From NCBI GenBank assembly GCA_963457535.1, contig OY734803.1:186001-250000 (forward strand): DNA of 64,000 nt, read 5' to 3'. Position numbers and translations under genes: made by a program. Below the pieces are notes generated by a model, which had not been told where the DNA came from, searched no databases, and saw only the letters and a program-made list of their open reading frames with translations. How positions within the stretch are numbered: the first letter of the stretch is position 1; each line of letters begins with the position of its first letter. The stretch comes from JAHRAW01 sp028066695. Lineage in GTDB: Bacteria; Pseudomonadota; Gammaproteobacteria; Arenicellales; Poriferihabitantaceae. Shown piece after piece: positions 45,197 through 52,924 of this stretch.

Positions 45197-46336
45197 ATGA
45201 ATTACGACATTCGCTTTCCCTCGGTCGCCGATTTAAAACGGCACGCGCGCATGCGCATGCCCGGCTTCGCCTTTGACTATGTGGACGCCGGAATTGACGA
45301 CGAAAAATGCAAGGCGCGCAACCGCGATGCCTGGCACCGCGTTCAACTGATTCCTCGGTATTTGCGCGATGTTTCCGCGGCGAATTTGCAAACGCGCCTG
45401 TTCGGCCGCGAATACGCGATGCCGTTCGGCGTGTCGCCGGTCGGGCTCGGCAACATGATGTGGCCCGGCGCCGAACTCGCGCTGGCGCGCGCCGCGCAAC
45501 TGGCGAACATTCCCTACATATTAAGCACTTTCGGCACGACCGCGCTGGAGGAAATCGCCGCGGCCGCGCCGGATGTCTGCTGGTTTCAGTTGTATGTGCC
45601 GAAGAAGGAGGAAGTCATGGAAGATTTGCTGCGCCGCGCGCGCGACGCCAACTGCCATGCGCTGGTGGTTACGCTGGACATTCCGGTCGGCGCAAAACGC
45701 AACCGCGAATTAAAAAACGCGCTGAGACTTCCGTTTGCGCCGACGCCGAAAATTCTCCGCCAATGCCTGGCGCGCCCGGCCTGGCTGCTGCGCACGCTCA
45801 TGCATGGCGCGCCGGATTTCGCCACGGTGGCGCGCTACCGCGAAGGCGCGAATGAAAATCTCGCCGACTTCATCACGCGTTTCAACATGCACGGCGTAAC
45901 CCGCGAGCGGCTGGAAAAAATCCGCGCGTTGTGGGACGGCCCGATGATCTTAAAGGGACTGCAGCACGCCGAGGACTTGCGCGCCGCCGCGGAAATCGGC
46001 GTTGACGGCGTGATCATCTCCAACCACGGCGGCCGGCAATTGGACGCGGCGCCGGCCTCGGCCGACAGTTTGCGCGCCGTGCCGGACGAAATTCGCGAAC
46101 GGCTGACGCTGATGGTGGACGGCGGCATTCGCAGCGGGCTGGATGTGGTTCGCGCCAAGGCGCTCGGCGCGCAGGCCGCGTTTTCCGGACGCGCTTTTTT
46201 CTGGGGAGTCGGCGCGCTCGGCGCGCGCGGCGCGGCGCAGGTTGCCGGGATTTTCCGCGACGAAATGGAGCGCGCGCTGCGGCAACTCGGCTGCGGCGCC
46301 TTTGAAAAAATGGACCGGAGTTGGCTAGCCGACTGA
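45197..46336 (+). CDS. lldD: FMN-dependent L-lactate dehydrogenase / alpha-hydroxy-acid oxidase
   Basis: The product has 379 aa, the LldD length. Visible: YVDAGIDDEKCKARN near the N-terminus, SPVGLGNMMWPGAELAL, STFGTTALEEIA, the catalytic-histidine motif SNHGGRQLDAAPAS, VDGGIRSGLDVVRAKALGA and GRAFFWGVGALG (FMN phosphate). It oxidises L-lactate or a similar 2-hydroxy acid to the 2-oxo acid, passing electrons to the quinone pool or oxygen. The last 12 nt overlap the convergent pyrF end. The gene symbol is by family; substrate specificity is not proven. Confidence 0.85.
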   Translation: MNYDIRFPSVADLKRHARMRMPGFAFDYVDAGIDDEKCKARNRDAWHRVQLIPRYLRDVSAANLQTRLFGREYAMPFGVSPVGLGNMMWPGAELALARAAQLANIPYILSTFGTTALEEIAAAAPDVCWFQLYVPKKEEVMEDLLRRARDANCHALVVTLDIPVGAKRNRELKNALRLPFAPTPKILRQCLARPAWLLRTLMHGAPDFATVARYREGANENLADFITRFNMHGVTRERLEKIRALWDGPMILKGLQHAEDLRAAAEIGVDGVIISNHGGRQLDAAPASADSLRAVPDEIRERLTLMVDGGIRSGLDVVRAKALGAQAAFSGRAFFWGVGALGARGAAQVAGIFRDEMERALRQLGCGAFEKMDRSWLAD

Positions 46337-47299
46337 GCGATCGGAGTGGCGCAACCGTTCCATCAGCGACTGCACCAGCACAAATGGGCGACGAAGACGC
46401 TCCCTCAGAGACGAGACCGCCACAGGTAGGCGAAGCTGCTGTTGCACCGGCGCATTTTGGCGATTGTGTTTCTCCATTAGCACATTGCGGTTGATCTCGA
46501 GACAAAACCGCTCAGCTGCACTCGCAGCGCTCTCGGCAAAATCTCCAACGCGGGCCACATTCAAAATAGCGCGCGACACATTGACCAGAACACCTTCCAT
46601 ATTCTCATTCAAACCGGCAGAGAGCGCGCTCTTCAAGTCGCCACCCTGCGCCCCGATGCCCGGCATCAGTAACGGCATATCACCGGCCAATTTTCGCACC
46701 GTGGCGATTTCACCGGGCCAAGTCGCGCCGACCACCAATCCGATGTTTGTCGCCCCTTTGTCCCGCTCTTCGGCGGCACGCATTGCTACGAGGTGGGCAA
46801 GCGTTTTGTCTTTATTGCTTGGTGCTGCTTGAAACTCACCACTGCCGGGATTTGAGGTGCGGCACAGCACAAACGCACCCTTGCTGGTGTATTCAAAAAA
46901 TGGCGCAAGTGCATCGAAGCCAAGATAGGGGTTGAGCGTTACCGCGTCTGCTTTGTAGCGTTCGAACGCTTCGCGCGCATACATCGTTGCGGTCGAACCA
47001 ATGTCGCCGCGTTTTGCATCCAAGATCACCGGAATCTTGGGGTGCTTCTTTTTGATGTGGTTGATAGTCTTCGCCAGTTGCGCTTCGGCGCCGAGCGCAG
47101 CGTAGTGCGCGATTTGCGGCTTGAACGCACATGCCCATGGCGCGGTGGCATCAATAATTTCGCGGTTGAACTCGAACAGCGGGGTACGGTGCCCGCGCAA
47201 CGTAACGGGCAACGACTCAGCGTCGGGGTCGAGGCCGATGCACAGCAACGAGCGGTGGCTGCGCCACCGATCTTGCAAACTTGTGATGAAATCGCTCAT
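46325..47299 (-). CDS. pyrF: Orotidine 5'-phosphate decarboxylase (subfamily 2) with C-terminal extension
   Basis: The 324-aa enzyme converts OMP to UMP in pyrimidine synthesis. Motifs: LCIGLDPDAESLP, FKPQIAHYAALGAEA, and the catalytic DAKRGDIGSTATMY; GLVVGATWPGEI and LLMPGIGAQGGD follow. The family usually ends near residue 275; here about 45 extra residues (APVQQQLRLPVAVSSLRERL...) run into the convergent lldD by 12 nt. Base composition and codon use are clearly less GC-biased than in the neighbours, suggesting recent acquisition. Start MSDFITSL at 47299 is chosen; an upstream TTG at 47332 is possible. Confidence 0.9.
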   Translation of the reverse strand: MSDFITSLQDRWRSHRSLLCIGLDPDAESLPVTLRGHRTPLFEFNREIIDATAPWACAFKPQIAHYAALGAEAQLAKTINHIKKKHPKIPVILDAKRGDIGSTATMYAREAFERYKADAVTLNPYLGFDALAPFFEYTSKGAFVLCRTSNPGSGEFQAAPSNKDKTLAHLVAMRAAEERDKGATNIGLVVGATWPGEIATVRKLAGDMPLLMPGIGAQGGDLKSALSAGLNENMEGVLVNVSRAILNVARVGDFAESAASAAERFCLEINRNVLMEKHNRQNAPVQQQLRLPVAVSSLRERLRRPFVLVQSLMERLRHSDRSVG

Positions 47300-47361
47300 C
47301 AGTCGTTCATCGTACAAATAGTATTCTACCAATATAGACGCCGCGCATGCAATAAATATAC

Positions 47362-47407
47362 CATGTCAATACCGCCTTATACCACATTGAGACCACCTAT
47401 TGACATG
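47362..47407. repeat. 10-bp inverted repeat between pyrF and rhodanese genes
   Basis: CATGTCAATA (47362-47371) and TATTGACATG (47398-47407) are perfect inverted copies separated by 26 nt in an AT-richer intergenic stretch. It could be an operator acting on both divergent genes or the edge of the acquired pyrF segment. Confidence 0.5.
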
Positions 47408-47418
47408 CCGCGCGGGCG

Positions 47419-47424
47419 TATAAT
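47419..47424 (+). promoter_or_regulatory. -10 box directly before the rhodanese gene (leaderless-type)
   Basis: TATAAT stands 9 nt before the ATG at 47434. A TTGACA lies at 47400-47405, but the 13-nt spacing is too short for a normal promoter. Confidence 0.4.
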
Positions 47425-47433
47425 TCTATCACC

Positions 47434-48267
47434 ATGCACGCCGCCCCGCCCTATTTAATTGAGCCGCGCGAATTGGAGCGCATGCTGCCGGGCGAAAATC
47501 TGCTGCCGGTGGATGTCGGCAACCGCGACAATTATTTGCGCGGGCATGGGCATGTTCCTGGCGCGGCGCATTTGGATTACGGCACATTGGTCTCGGGCCA
47601 ACCGCCCGCGCCGGGACTGCTGCCGCCGCTGGAAAATCTGCAGGAAAGTCTGCGGCGACTCGGCCTGTCGCGCAAAACGCATGTGGTCGCGTATGACGAC
47701 CAGGGAAACGGCCGCGCCGCGCGTTTGTTGTGGACCCTGGCGGCGGCCGGGCATGCGCATATGTCATTGTTAAACGGCGGACTCGCCGCCTGGCACAACG
47801 AAGGGCATCCGTTGGAGCGCGGCGAAATTCGCGCGGCGCCGGGCGATTTCCGCGTGGATTTTCAGCCGCAAGTGCTCGCCGACAAAAATTATGTGCTCGC
47901 CTCGCTCGACGACCCGCGCCGCGTGATTTTGGACGCGAGGTCGCCGCAGGAATACCGCGGCGAAAAATCCGCGTCGCCGCGTCGCGGGAGGATTCCCGGC
48001 GCGGTTAATTTAAATTGGCTGGACACCATTGACCGCTCGCGCAATCTGCGCTTTAAGCCGGACGAAGAATTGCATGCGATGCTGGCTGAACGCGACGTGA
48101 CGCGCGACCGCGAAATCATCGTGCATTGCCAGACGCACCACCGCTCGTCGCACAGTTTTGTGATGCTGCGCCATCTCGGTTTCAACGAGGTGCGCGGGTA
48201 TGCCGGCTCGTGGGCCGAGTGGAGCGACGATCCTTCGTTGCCGGTCGAAAATCCTGGCGAAACTTAA
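47434..48267 (+). CDS. Two-domain rhodanese-type sulfurtransferase
   Basis: The 277-aa protein has tandem rhodanese domains. The first (about 5-125; VDVGNRDNYLRGHGHVPGA, VVAYDDQGNGRAARLLW) has aspartate-glutamine where the active cysteine would be and is structural. The second carries C232 in IIVHCQTHHRSSHSF, the persulfide-forming loop, preceded by LDARSPQEYRGE. It transfers sulfane sulfur (thiosulfate or 3-mercaptopyruvate type). No signal peptide is seen. The stop overlaps the convergent transglycosylase gene by 4 nt. Confidence 0.9.
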   Translation: MHAAPPYLIEPRELERMLPGENLLPVDVGNRDNYLRGHGHVPGAAHLDYGTLVSGQPPAPGLLPPLENLQESLRRLGLSRKTHVVAYDDQGNGRAARLLWTLAAAGHAHMSLLNGGLAAWHNEGHPLERGEIRAAPGDFRVDFQPQVLADKNYVLASLDDPRRVILDARSPQEYRGEKSASPRRGRIPGAVNLNWLDTIDRSRNLRFKPDEELHAMLAERDVTRDREIIVHCQTHHRSSHSFVMLRHLGFNEVRGYAGSWAEWSDDPSLPVENPGET

Positions 48268-50810
48268 ATCTTCGCCTTCAAATTCGGCAGCGTCAGCACC
48301 TGGCCGAGTTTCAATTCGCCGTTGCGCAGCGACGGGTTCAGCCGGTAAAAAAGCCACAGCGGAAAACCGTGGCGCTTCGCCAGCCGCCACGGTGAGTCGC
48401 CGCTGCGCACGGTATAAACGCGCACGCCGATCAGGTCGTAATGGTCTTTCAGCGACTCGCTCAGCACCTGGTGGTATTCGCTGCGGCGCTGCTCAAAACG
48501 CTGCGCCATTTCGGCGTCGCGAATCGGCAGCACCAACCGCCGCCCGATGCCGATGGAGCGGTCGCCCGGCAGTTTGTTCAGCCGCCGCAGCGCGCCGCTG
48601 CCGTTGATGCCGAGCCAGTCGGAGAAATGCCCGAGGGTTTCCTCGGCTTCCACGCGCACCGCGTATTGCGGCGCGCCGCCCGAGTCGCTGACGCGAATGC
48701 CGAGGTCGGGCAATGTGTCCAGAATGTTGAGCAGCGCGGCGCGGGTGACGCTGTCCACTTCGGGCTGGTCGCCGCCGGCGACGGTGAAGTCAAAATCAAA
48801 TTCGCCGTAGAACTCGCTGGCCGCGCCGTCCAGTTCCTCCTTCTCGCCCGGCGGGCCGGCGTAGCCGTTGCGGCCATTTCCGTCATTGCGGCTGTTTTCG
48901 CGGCCATTTTCGCCCCTATTTTCTGCGGTCGCGGTATTGGCGGCGATGAATTGCGTTTTGTCGGGCGCCGGCGCGACCGTATCCACCGCCGCTTCGGCGA
49001 GTTGGCGCGCGGTGCGGTTGGTCTCCGGCACCACCAGTCCGGGAATGCGCAGTTTCTGCCCGGGGTGGATGATGGCGCTGCCGCCGATGGCGTTCAAGCG
49101 CAGCAATTCGCGGCAGTTCACGCCGAACCGCGCGGCGACGCCGCATGCGCTGTCGCCGCGCCGGGTGATGTAGAGGTTGTCGGCGTTCAGCCCCGGCGGC
49201 TGCCCGCCGGCGGCGGTCGCGGCGCGCGGCACCGACAAACTCTGCCCGACATGAATCAGCGCGTTGCGCCCCAGTTTGTTTTTGCGGATTAATTCCTTGC
49301 AGTCCACGCCGAAACGCCGGGCGATGCTGCAGGCGGTGTCGCCGCGGCGGACGACATACCCGCCGCTGAACACCGGCAGCGCGCCGCGCGACGCTTTGCG
49401 CTCGGCCTTGCGCGGAATGAAGAGTTTTTGCCCGGGCAAAATCAGCCCGTTGCGGCCGATGCCGTTCGCCGCGAGCAATTCGCTGCAATTGACCGCGACC
49501 GCGCGCGCGATGCCGCAGGCGGTGTCGCCGCGGCGGACCGTGTAGTGCTCGCCGCCGGACAGCACATGCTGCGAGCCGAAACGCGCCAGTTGCGCGCGCT
49601 CCTTTTGCCAGCGGTCCTCCTTCGGCGGCAGGCGCAGGCGGTAGCCGGCCGGCACCGTCCGCCAGCCGTTCCAGACGAAACGCGTCAGCGCGAGGTTGAG
49701 CGGGCGCAATTCCTCCTCGCTTAAACCGAACACCGATTTAATCCGCTCTATGGAGGCCGGGCGCTGCAGCACCACGGTCTGGTAGGCGCCGCCGCGCGGC
49801 ACGATGCTGCCGCTCCAGTCGCGCTTGGCGTCTATCGCGAGGTGGCGCGCGGCGAGAAAACTCGCGTAAAAGTTTTTCACCGCGGTGCGGAAACTCGGCG
49901 ATTTGTAGCGCTCCAGCACTTCCATGTAATTCGGCGCCACGGTCAAAATCGCCTGGCGCATGCCGTTGATGCCGTAGTTGTAGGAGGTGATGATGAACGG
50001 GTTGATTTGCGCGCGGTCGGTCTCGCGGAGTTTGCGCGCGGTTTCGCTCAGCACCCGGTCGGCGCGCGTCAGGTATTTCGCCGCGGCGCGGGTCGCCGCT
50101 TCCGGGTCCAGGCGCTCGTCCAGAGTCGCGTCCAATTTCAATCCGAGCGCGCGCGCGGTTTTCGGCATGATCTGCCAGATGCCGGCCGCGCCGGCGCGCG
50201 AATACGCGGCCGGGTTGTAGGACGATTCCACGAACGGCAAATACCCGATGTCCAGCGGCAGGTGGTTTTCCGCCAGCACTTGGTTGACCATCGCGCTGTA
50301 ACCGTGGTAGCGCGAAAGTCCCGCGATAAAACTGTCGCGCACCCCGCCCTGGCAGCGAATGTTTTCCGAGGCGGCGCGAATTTCCTTCGGGTTTTGCCGC
50401 GGATAAAACAGCGCGGCGATGTGCAGTTCGTAGTCGTCGGTGATGGTTTCACCGGACTGCAGTTTGTCGGCGACCACGCGCAGCGTCTCCTTGACCTTGG
50501 TGCGCTCCTTCCGCAACTTTTTGCGCGAACTGCGGCATCCATGGCGGGTGTCCACCACCGCATACACGCGGTGCGGCTCCTCGGGGTCATGCAGAATCGC
50601 GGTGTTTTTGCCCCAGGTGCCGAACACCGAGATCCAAAAATTCATGCGCGAGCGAATCGCCGCCGGACACGGGAAATCCGGGCTGCAATCCAGCGTGTGT
50701 TTGGTCAGCAAATGGTGGGCATGCGCGCCGTTTGGGGTGGCGGATGCCGCGACCGCGAGAATCGCAGCCAATACGGTGATGCGCAGATTTTTTCGCCGGC
50801 GGGCGCTCAA
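48264..50810 (-). CDS. MltD-like lytic transglycosylase with four LysM domains
   Basis: The 848-aa periplasmic protein starts from a TTG at 50810 with a signal peptide (LRITVLAAILAVAASATPNG, cleavage near AHA). The SLT domain (about 180-330) has the catalytic glutamate in LPFVESSYNPAAYSRAG and GIWQIMPKTARALGL, then ITSYNYGINGMRQA. LysM domains follow at about 435-480, 495-540 and 560-605, and a fourth ends the protein (VYTVRSGDSPWRLAKRHG). The first three LysM each have an inner cysteine pair (RRGDTACGIA...VNC). An upstream ATG at 50879 is in frame, but the best promoter lies between it and the TTG. It cleaves peptidoglycan glycan strands. A 12-bp repeat linker lies near 48880-48960. Confidence 0.9.
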   Translation of the reverse strand: MSARRRKNLRITVLAAILAVAASATPNGAHAHHLLTKHTLDCSPDFPCPAAIRSRMNFWISVFGTWGKNTAILHDPEEPHRVYAVVDTRHGCRSSRKKLRKERTKVKETLRVVADKLQSGETITDDYELHIAALFYPRQNPKEIRAASENIRCQGGVRDSFIAGLSRYHGYSAMVNQVLAENHLPLDIGYLPFVESSYNPAAYSRAGAAGIWQIMPKTARALGLKLDATLDERLDPEAATRAAAKYLTRADRVLSETARKLRETDRAQINPFIITSYNYGINGMRQAILTVAPNYMEVLERYKSPSFRTAVKNFYASFLAARHLAIDAKRDWSGSIVPRGGAYQTVVLQRPASIERIKSVFGLSEEELRPLNLALTRFVWNGWRTVPAGYRLRLPPKEDRWQKERAQLARFGSQHVLSGGEHYTVRRGDTACGIARAVAVNCSELLAANGIGRNGLILPGQKLFIPRKAERKASRGALPVFSGGYVVRRGDTACSIARRFGVDCKELIRKNKLGRNALIHVGQSLSVPRAATAAGGQPPGLNADNLYITRRGDSACGVAARFGVNCRELLRLNAIGGSAIIHPGQKLRIPGLVVPETNRTARQLAEAAVDTVAPAPDKTQFIAANTATAENRGENGRENSRNDGNGRNGYAGPPGEKEELDGAASEFYGEFDFDFTVAGGDQPEVDSVTRAALLNILDTLPDLGIRVSDSGGAPQYAVRVEAEETLGHFSDWLGINGSGALRRLNKLPGDRSIGIGRRLVLPIRDAEMAQRFEQRRSEYHQVLSESLKDHYDLIGVRVYTVRSGDSPWRLAKRHGFPLWLFYRLNPSLRNGELKLGQVLTLPNLKAKI
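48880..48960 (-). repeat. Degenerate 12-bp GAAAA repeat encoding an ENGRENSRN-type linker
   Basis: On the coding strand GCAGAAAATAGG, GGCGAAAATGGC and CGCGAAAACAGC follow at 12-nt spacing within the transglycosylase gene, between its third and last LysM domains. They encode an N/E/G-rich linker. Same unit as at 14350-14480. Confidence 0.55.
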
Positions 50811-50842
50811 TGCCGTAAAATAGGGTTTGCCGAGTTCGGCGG

Positions 50843-50871
50843 AGTATACCCTGAAACTGCCCGCGCCGCAA
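50843..50871 (-). promoter_or_regulatory. Sigma70-like promoter of the transglycosylase gene
   Basis: On the minus strand TTGCGG (50871-50866), a 17-nt spacer and TATACT (50848-50843) lie about 33 nt upstream of the TTG start at 50810. Their position after the alternative ATG 50879 argues for the TTG. Confidence 0.5.
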
Positions 50872-50905
50872 GTGCGCATTTCCCCGTGTCAACCCGTCCC
50901 GCAAC

Positions 50906-52924
50906 ATGAGCCAGCGCCGCCACCCCCCGCCCCGCCCCGCCCCGCCCGCGGATGAGGCCGCGCTCGGGCGGGCGGTGCGCGCCCTTCTGGCCGACAAAAA
51001 GGGCATAGATGAGGGAAAAGCCAAGGTTTTGCGCCGTCAATGGGAGGCGCGCGCCGGCAAGAACGGCAACGGGCGGGCCGCCGGGGAGGCGGCCGAGTCC
51101 GAAAATCCGGCCGAAAAACCGGCCGCGGCGGGGGCTGAAAATCCGGCCCAAAACGGCGGCGCAAACGGCGAGGACCTGAGCGCGCTGTTTGAGCAATTGC
51201 GCGAGCGCACCCACGCGCAAATCGAGCGGCGCGACCGGCAATTCGCCGAAGTGGAAAAAAACCTGCGGGAACTGAAAGAGCAACTGGCGAAAGGCGATGT
51301 CCGCAAGTTGCAGCAACTGGAGCGCGAGTTGCGCGCCGACCTGAAAAAAATTCCGGGACTTTCCGAGCAGCGCCGCAAAAAAATCACCGGCGAACTGGAG
51401 GAGATGCAGCCGGAACTGCGCGAGATGGCCGAATGGCGCAAGCGCGGCACCATGGAAGCGCGCGAAAAAGCCATCACGGAAATGCGCGACATTCACAAAT
51501 CCGGCGCGAAACTGCGGGACATCGCGCGGCGCATTCGCGAAGCGCGCGAAAAGTGGCGGCAGTGGGATTTGGCCGAAGGCGGCAACCACAAACTCTACGC
51601 GCAATTTGACCGCGCATGCAGCGACGCCTACCAACTCTGCAGGGAGCATTTCAAAAAGCAGCGCAAAAAGCGCGGCGAAAACACGCGGCGCCGCGAGGAA
51701 ATTTGCGCCGAATTGGAAAAGCAATTTGACGCAACCGACTGGCGCAACCCGGACTGGAAAGCATTGCGCACTTTGGTCAACGCGCGCCGCATTGACTGGC
51801 GCAAAACCGGCGCGCCGGCGAACAAATCGCGCCAGGCGCTGCAGCGGCGCTTTGACGAGGTCATGGAAAAATTTGAAGCGCCGCTGGAGCGCGAGCGGCG
51901 GCGCAATTACAAGATGCGCGAAAAACTGACCGCGGAAGCGGAGGCGCTCGCGGCGCGCGAAGACGAAGCCGCGGCGTTCGCCGAATTTCGCCGCATCAAG
52001 CGCGACTGGGTATTGAGCGTGCCGTCCGAGCGCAAACTGGAGCGCGCGCTGTGGAAACGTTACTGCGCCGCCGGCGACCGCATTTTTGAAAAACGCAAAC
52101 TCGGGCGCAAGGATTTGAAAAACGCGCTGCGCGAAAATCTGGAATCCCGCAAGGCGCTGTGCGCCGAAATGGAGGCGAGTTGCAAGGGAGACGCGCGCGC
52201 CGCAATCCGCGGGAAATTAAATGCCTGGCAGGCGCGCTGGGAGCAGTTAAATGAGGCGCATTCCCCGCCGAAAAGCGACGCGGAAAAGATCCGCGCGCGC
52301 TACAAAAGCGCGTTGGAAAACGCGCGGCGGGCGATGGCGCAAAGCGAGCAGGCCGCGCAACAGGCGGTGCAGGAGGAACTGCGCAAAAAGGCCGAGATCT
52401 GCGCGCAACTGGAGGCGCTGGCGCTCGGCGAACGCGACGCGGACAAGGAGGAAAAATTGCATGAGGAATGGAAATCCTTGGGGAAATCTCTGCAGAAATC
52501 TCCGCATGAATTGCCGAAAGAAAGCGAAGCGGCGGTCGCGGCGCGCTATGAACTTGCCGCGGCCGCGCTGCAAAACGAGGACGCGCAAAAAAGTCTGCGG
52601 AAATCGCTGGACGAAAATTTGGCGCGACTGCACGGTCTCTTGCTGCAGTTGGAAATCCACTGCGAACTGGAATCTCCGCCGGAATTCGCGAAACAGCGAA
52701 TGGCGCTGCAAATCGAGCGGCTGTCGCTCGCCATGGGAAAAACCGGAAAAAGCAACGGAAAACAAAATGTCCGTGGAAATGCCGGCGACTGCGCGAAAAC
52801 CCCCGACCAATTGATTCGCGAAATTTTGACCGGCGGCGCGGTCAGCGATGCGGCGCGCGCGGACGCGATGAAACGCCTGGAAGCCTGCCGCGTCGCGTTG
52901 CGCGGACGCGAAAAAACTCAGTAA
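50906..52924 (+). CDS. DUF349-type coiled-coil protein
   Basis: The 672-aa soluble protein is almost entirely charged and helical (E/K/R/A-rich). Repeated DUF349-like segments show the W-(K/R)-x-(L/T)-G pattern and an F-D ... F-K core: WRQWDLAEGGNHKLYAQFDR, then WRKTGAPANKSRQALQRRF and WVLSVPSERKLERALWKRY. The N-terminal 90 residues are proline/alanine-rich, with a 12-bp repeat stretch at 51095-51165 (ENPAEKPAAAGAENPAQNGG), and a second tract ends the coding region. No membrane segment or enzyme motif is visible. The family is found in proteobacteria; function is not established. Last 7 nt overlap the convergent transporter gene. Confidence 0.8.
   Translation: MSQRRHPPPRPAPPADEAALGRAVRALLADKKGIDEGKAKVLRRQWEARAGKNGNGRAAGEAAESENPAEKPAAAGAENPAQNGGANGEDLSALFEQLRERTHAQIERRDRQFAEVEKNLRELKEQLAKGDVRKLQQLERELRADLKKIPGLSEQRRKKITGELEEMQPELREMAEWRKRGTMEAREKAITEMRDIHKSGAKLRDIARRIREAREKWRQWDLAEGGNHKLYAQFDRACSDAYQLCREHFKKQRKKRGENTRRREEICAELEKQFDATDWRNPDWKALRTLVNARRIDWRKTGAPANKSRQALQRRFDEVMEKFEAPLERERRRNYKMREKLTAEAEALAAREDEAAAFAEFRRIKRDWVLSVPSERKLERALWKRYCAAGDRIFEKRKLGRKDLKNALRENLESRKALCAEMEASCKGDARAAIRGKLNAWQARWEQLNEAHSPPKSDAEKIRARYKSALENARRAMAQSEQAAQQAVQEELRKKAEICAQLEALALGERDADKEEKLHEEWKSLGKSLQKSPHELPKESEAAVAARYELAAAALQNEDAQKSLRKSLDENLARLHGLLLQLEIHCELESPPEFAKQRMALQIERLSLAMGKTGKSNGKQNVRGNAGDCAKTPDQLIREILTGGAVSDAARADAMKRLEACRVALRGREKTQ
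51095..51165 (+). repeat. Degenerate 12-bp GAAAA repeat in the DUF349 gene N-terminus
   Basis: TCCGAAAATCCG, GCCGAAAAACCG and GCTGAAAATCCG follow at 12- or 24-nt offsets, encoding ENPAEKP-type sequence. Confidence 0.55.
52465..52770 (+). repeat. Two further 12-bp repeat stretches in the DUF349 gene
   Basis: Near 52465-52515 the units TGGAAATCCTTG, GGGAAATCTCTG and CAGAAATCTCCG are consecutive (WKSLGKSLQKSP). Near 52735-52770 GGAAAAACCGGAAAAAGCAA reads GKTGKSNGK. They are weaker than the other tracts but share the period and core. Confidence 0.4.
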
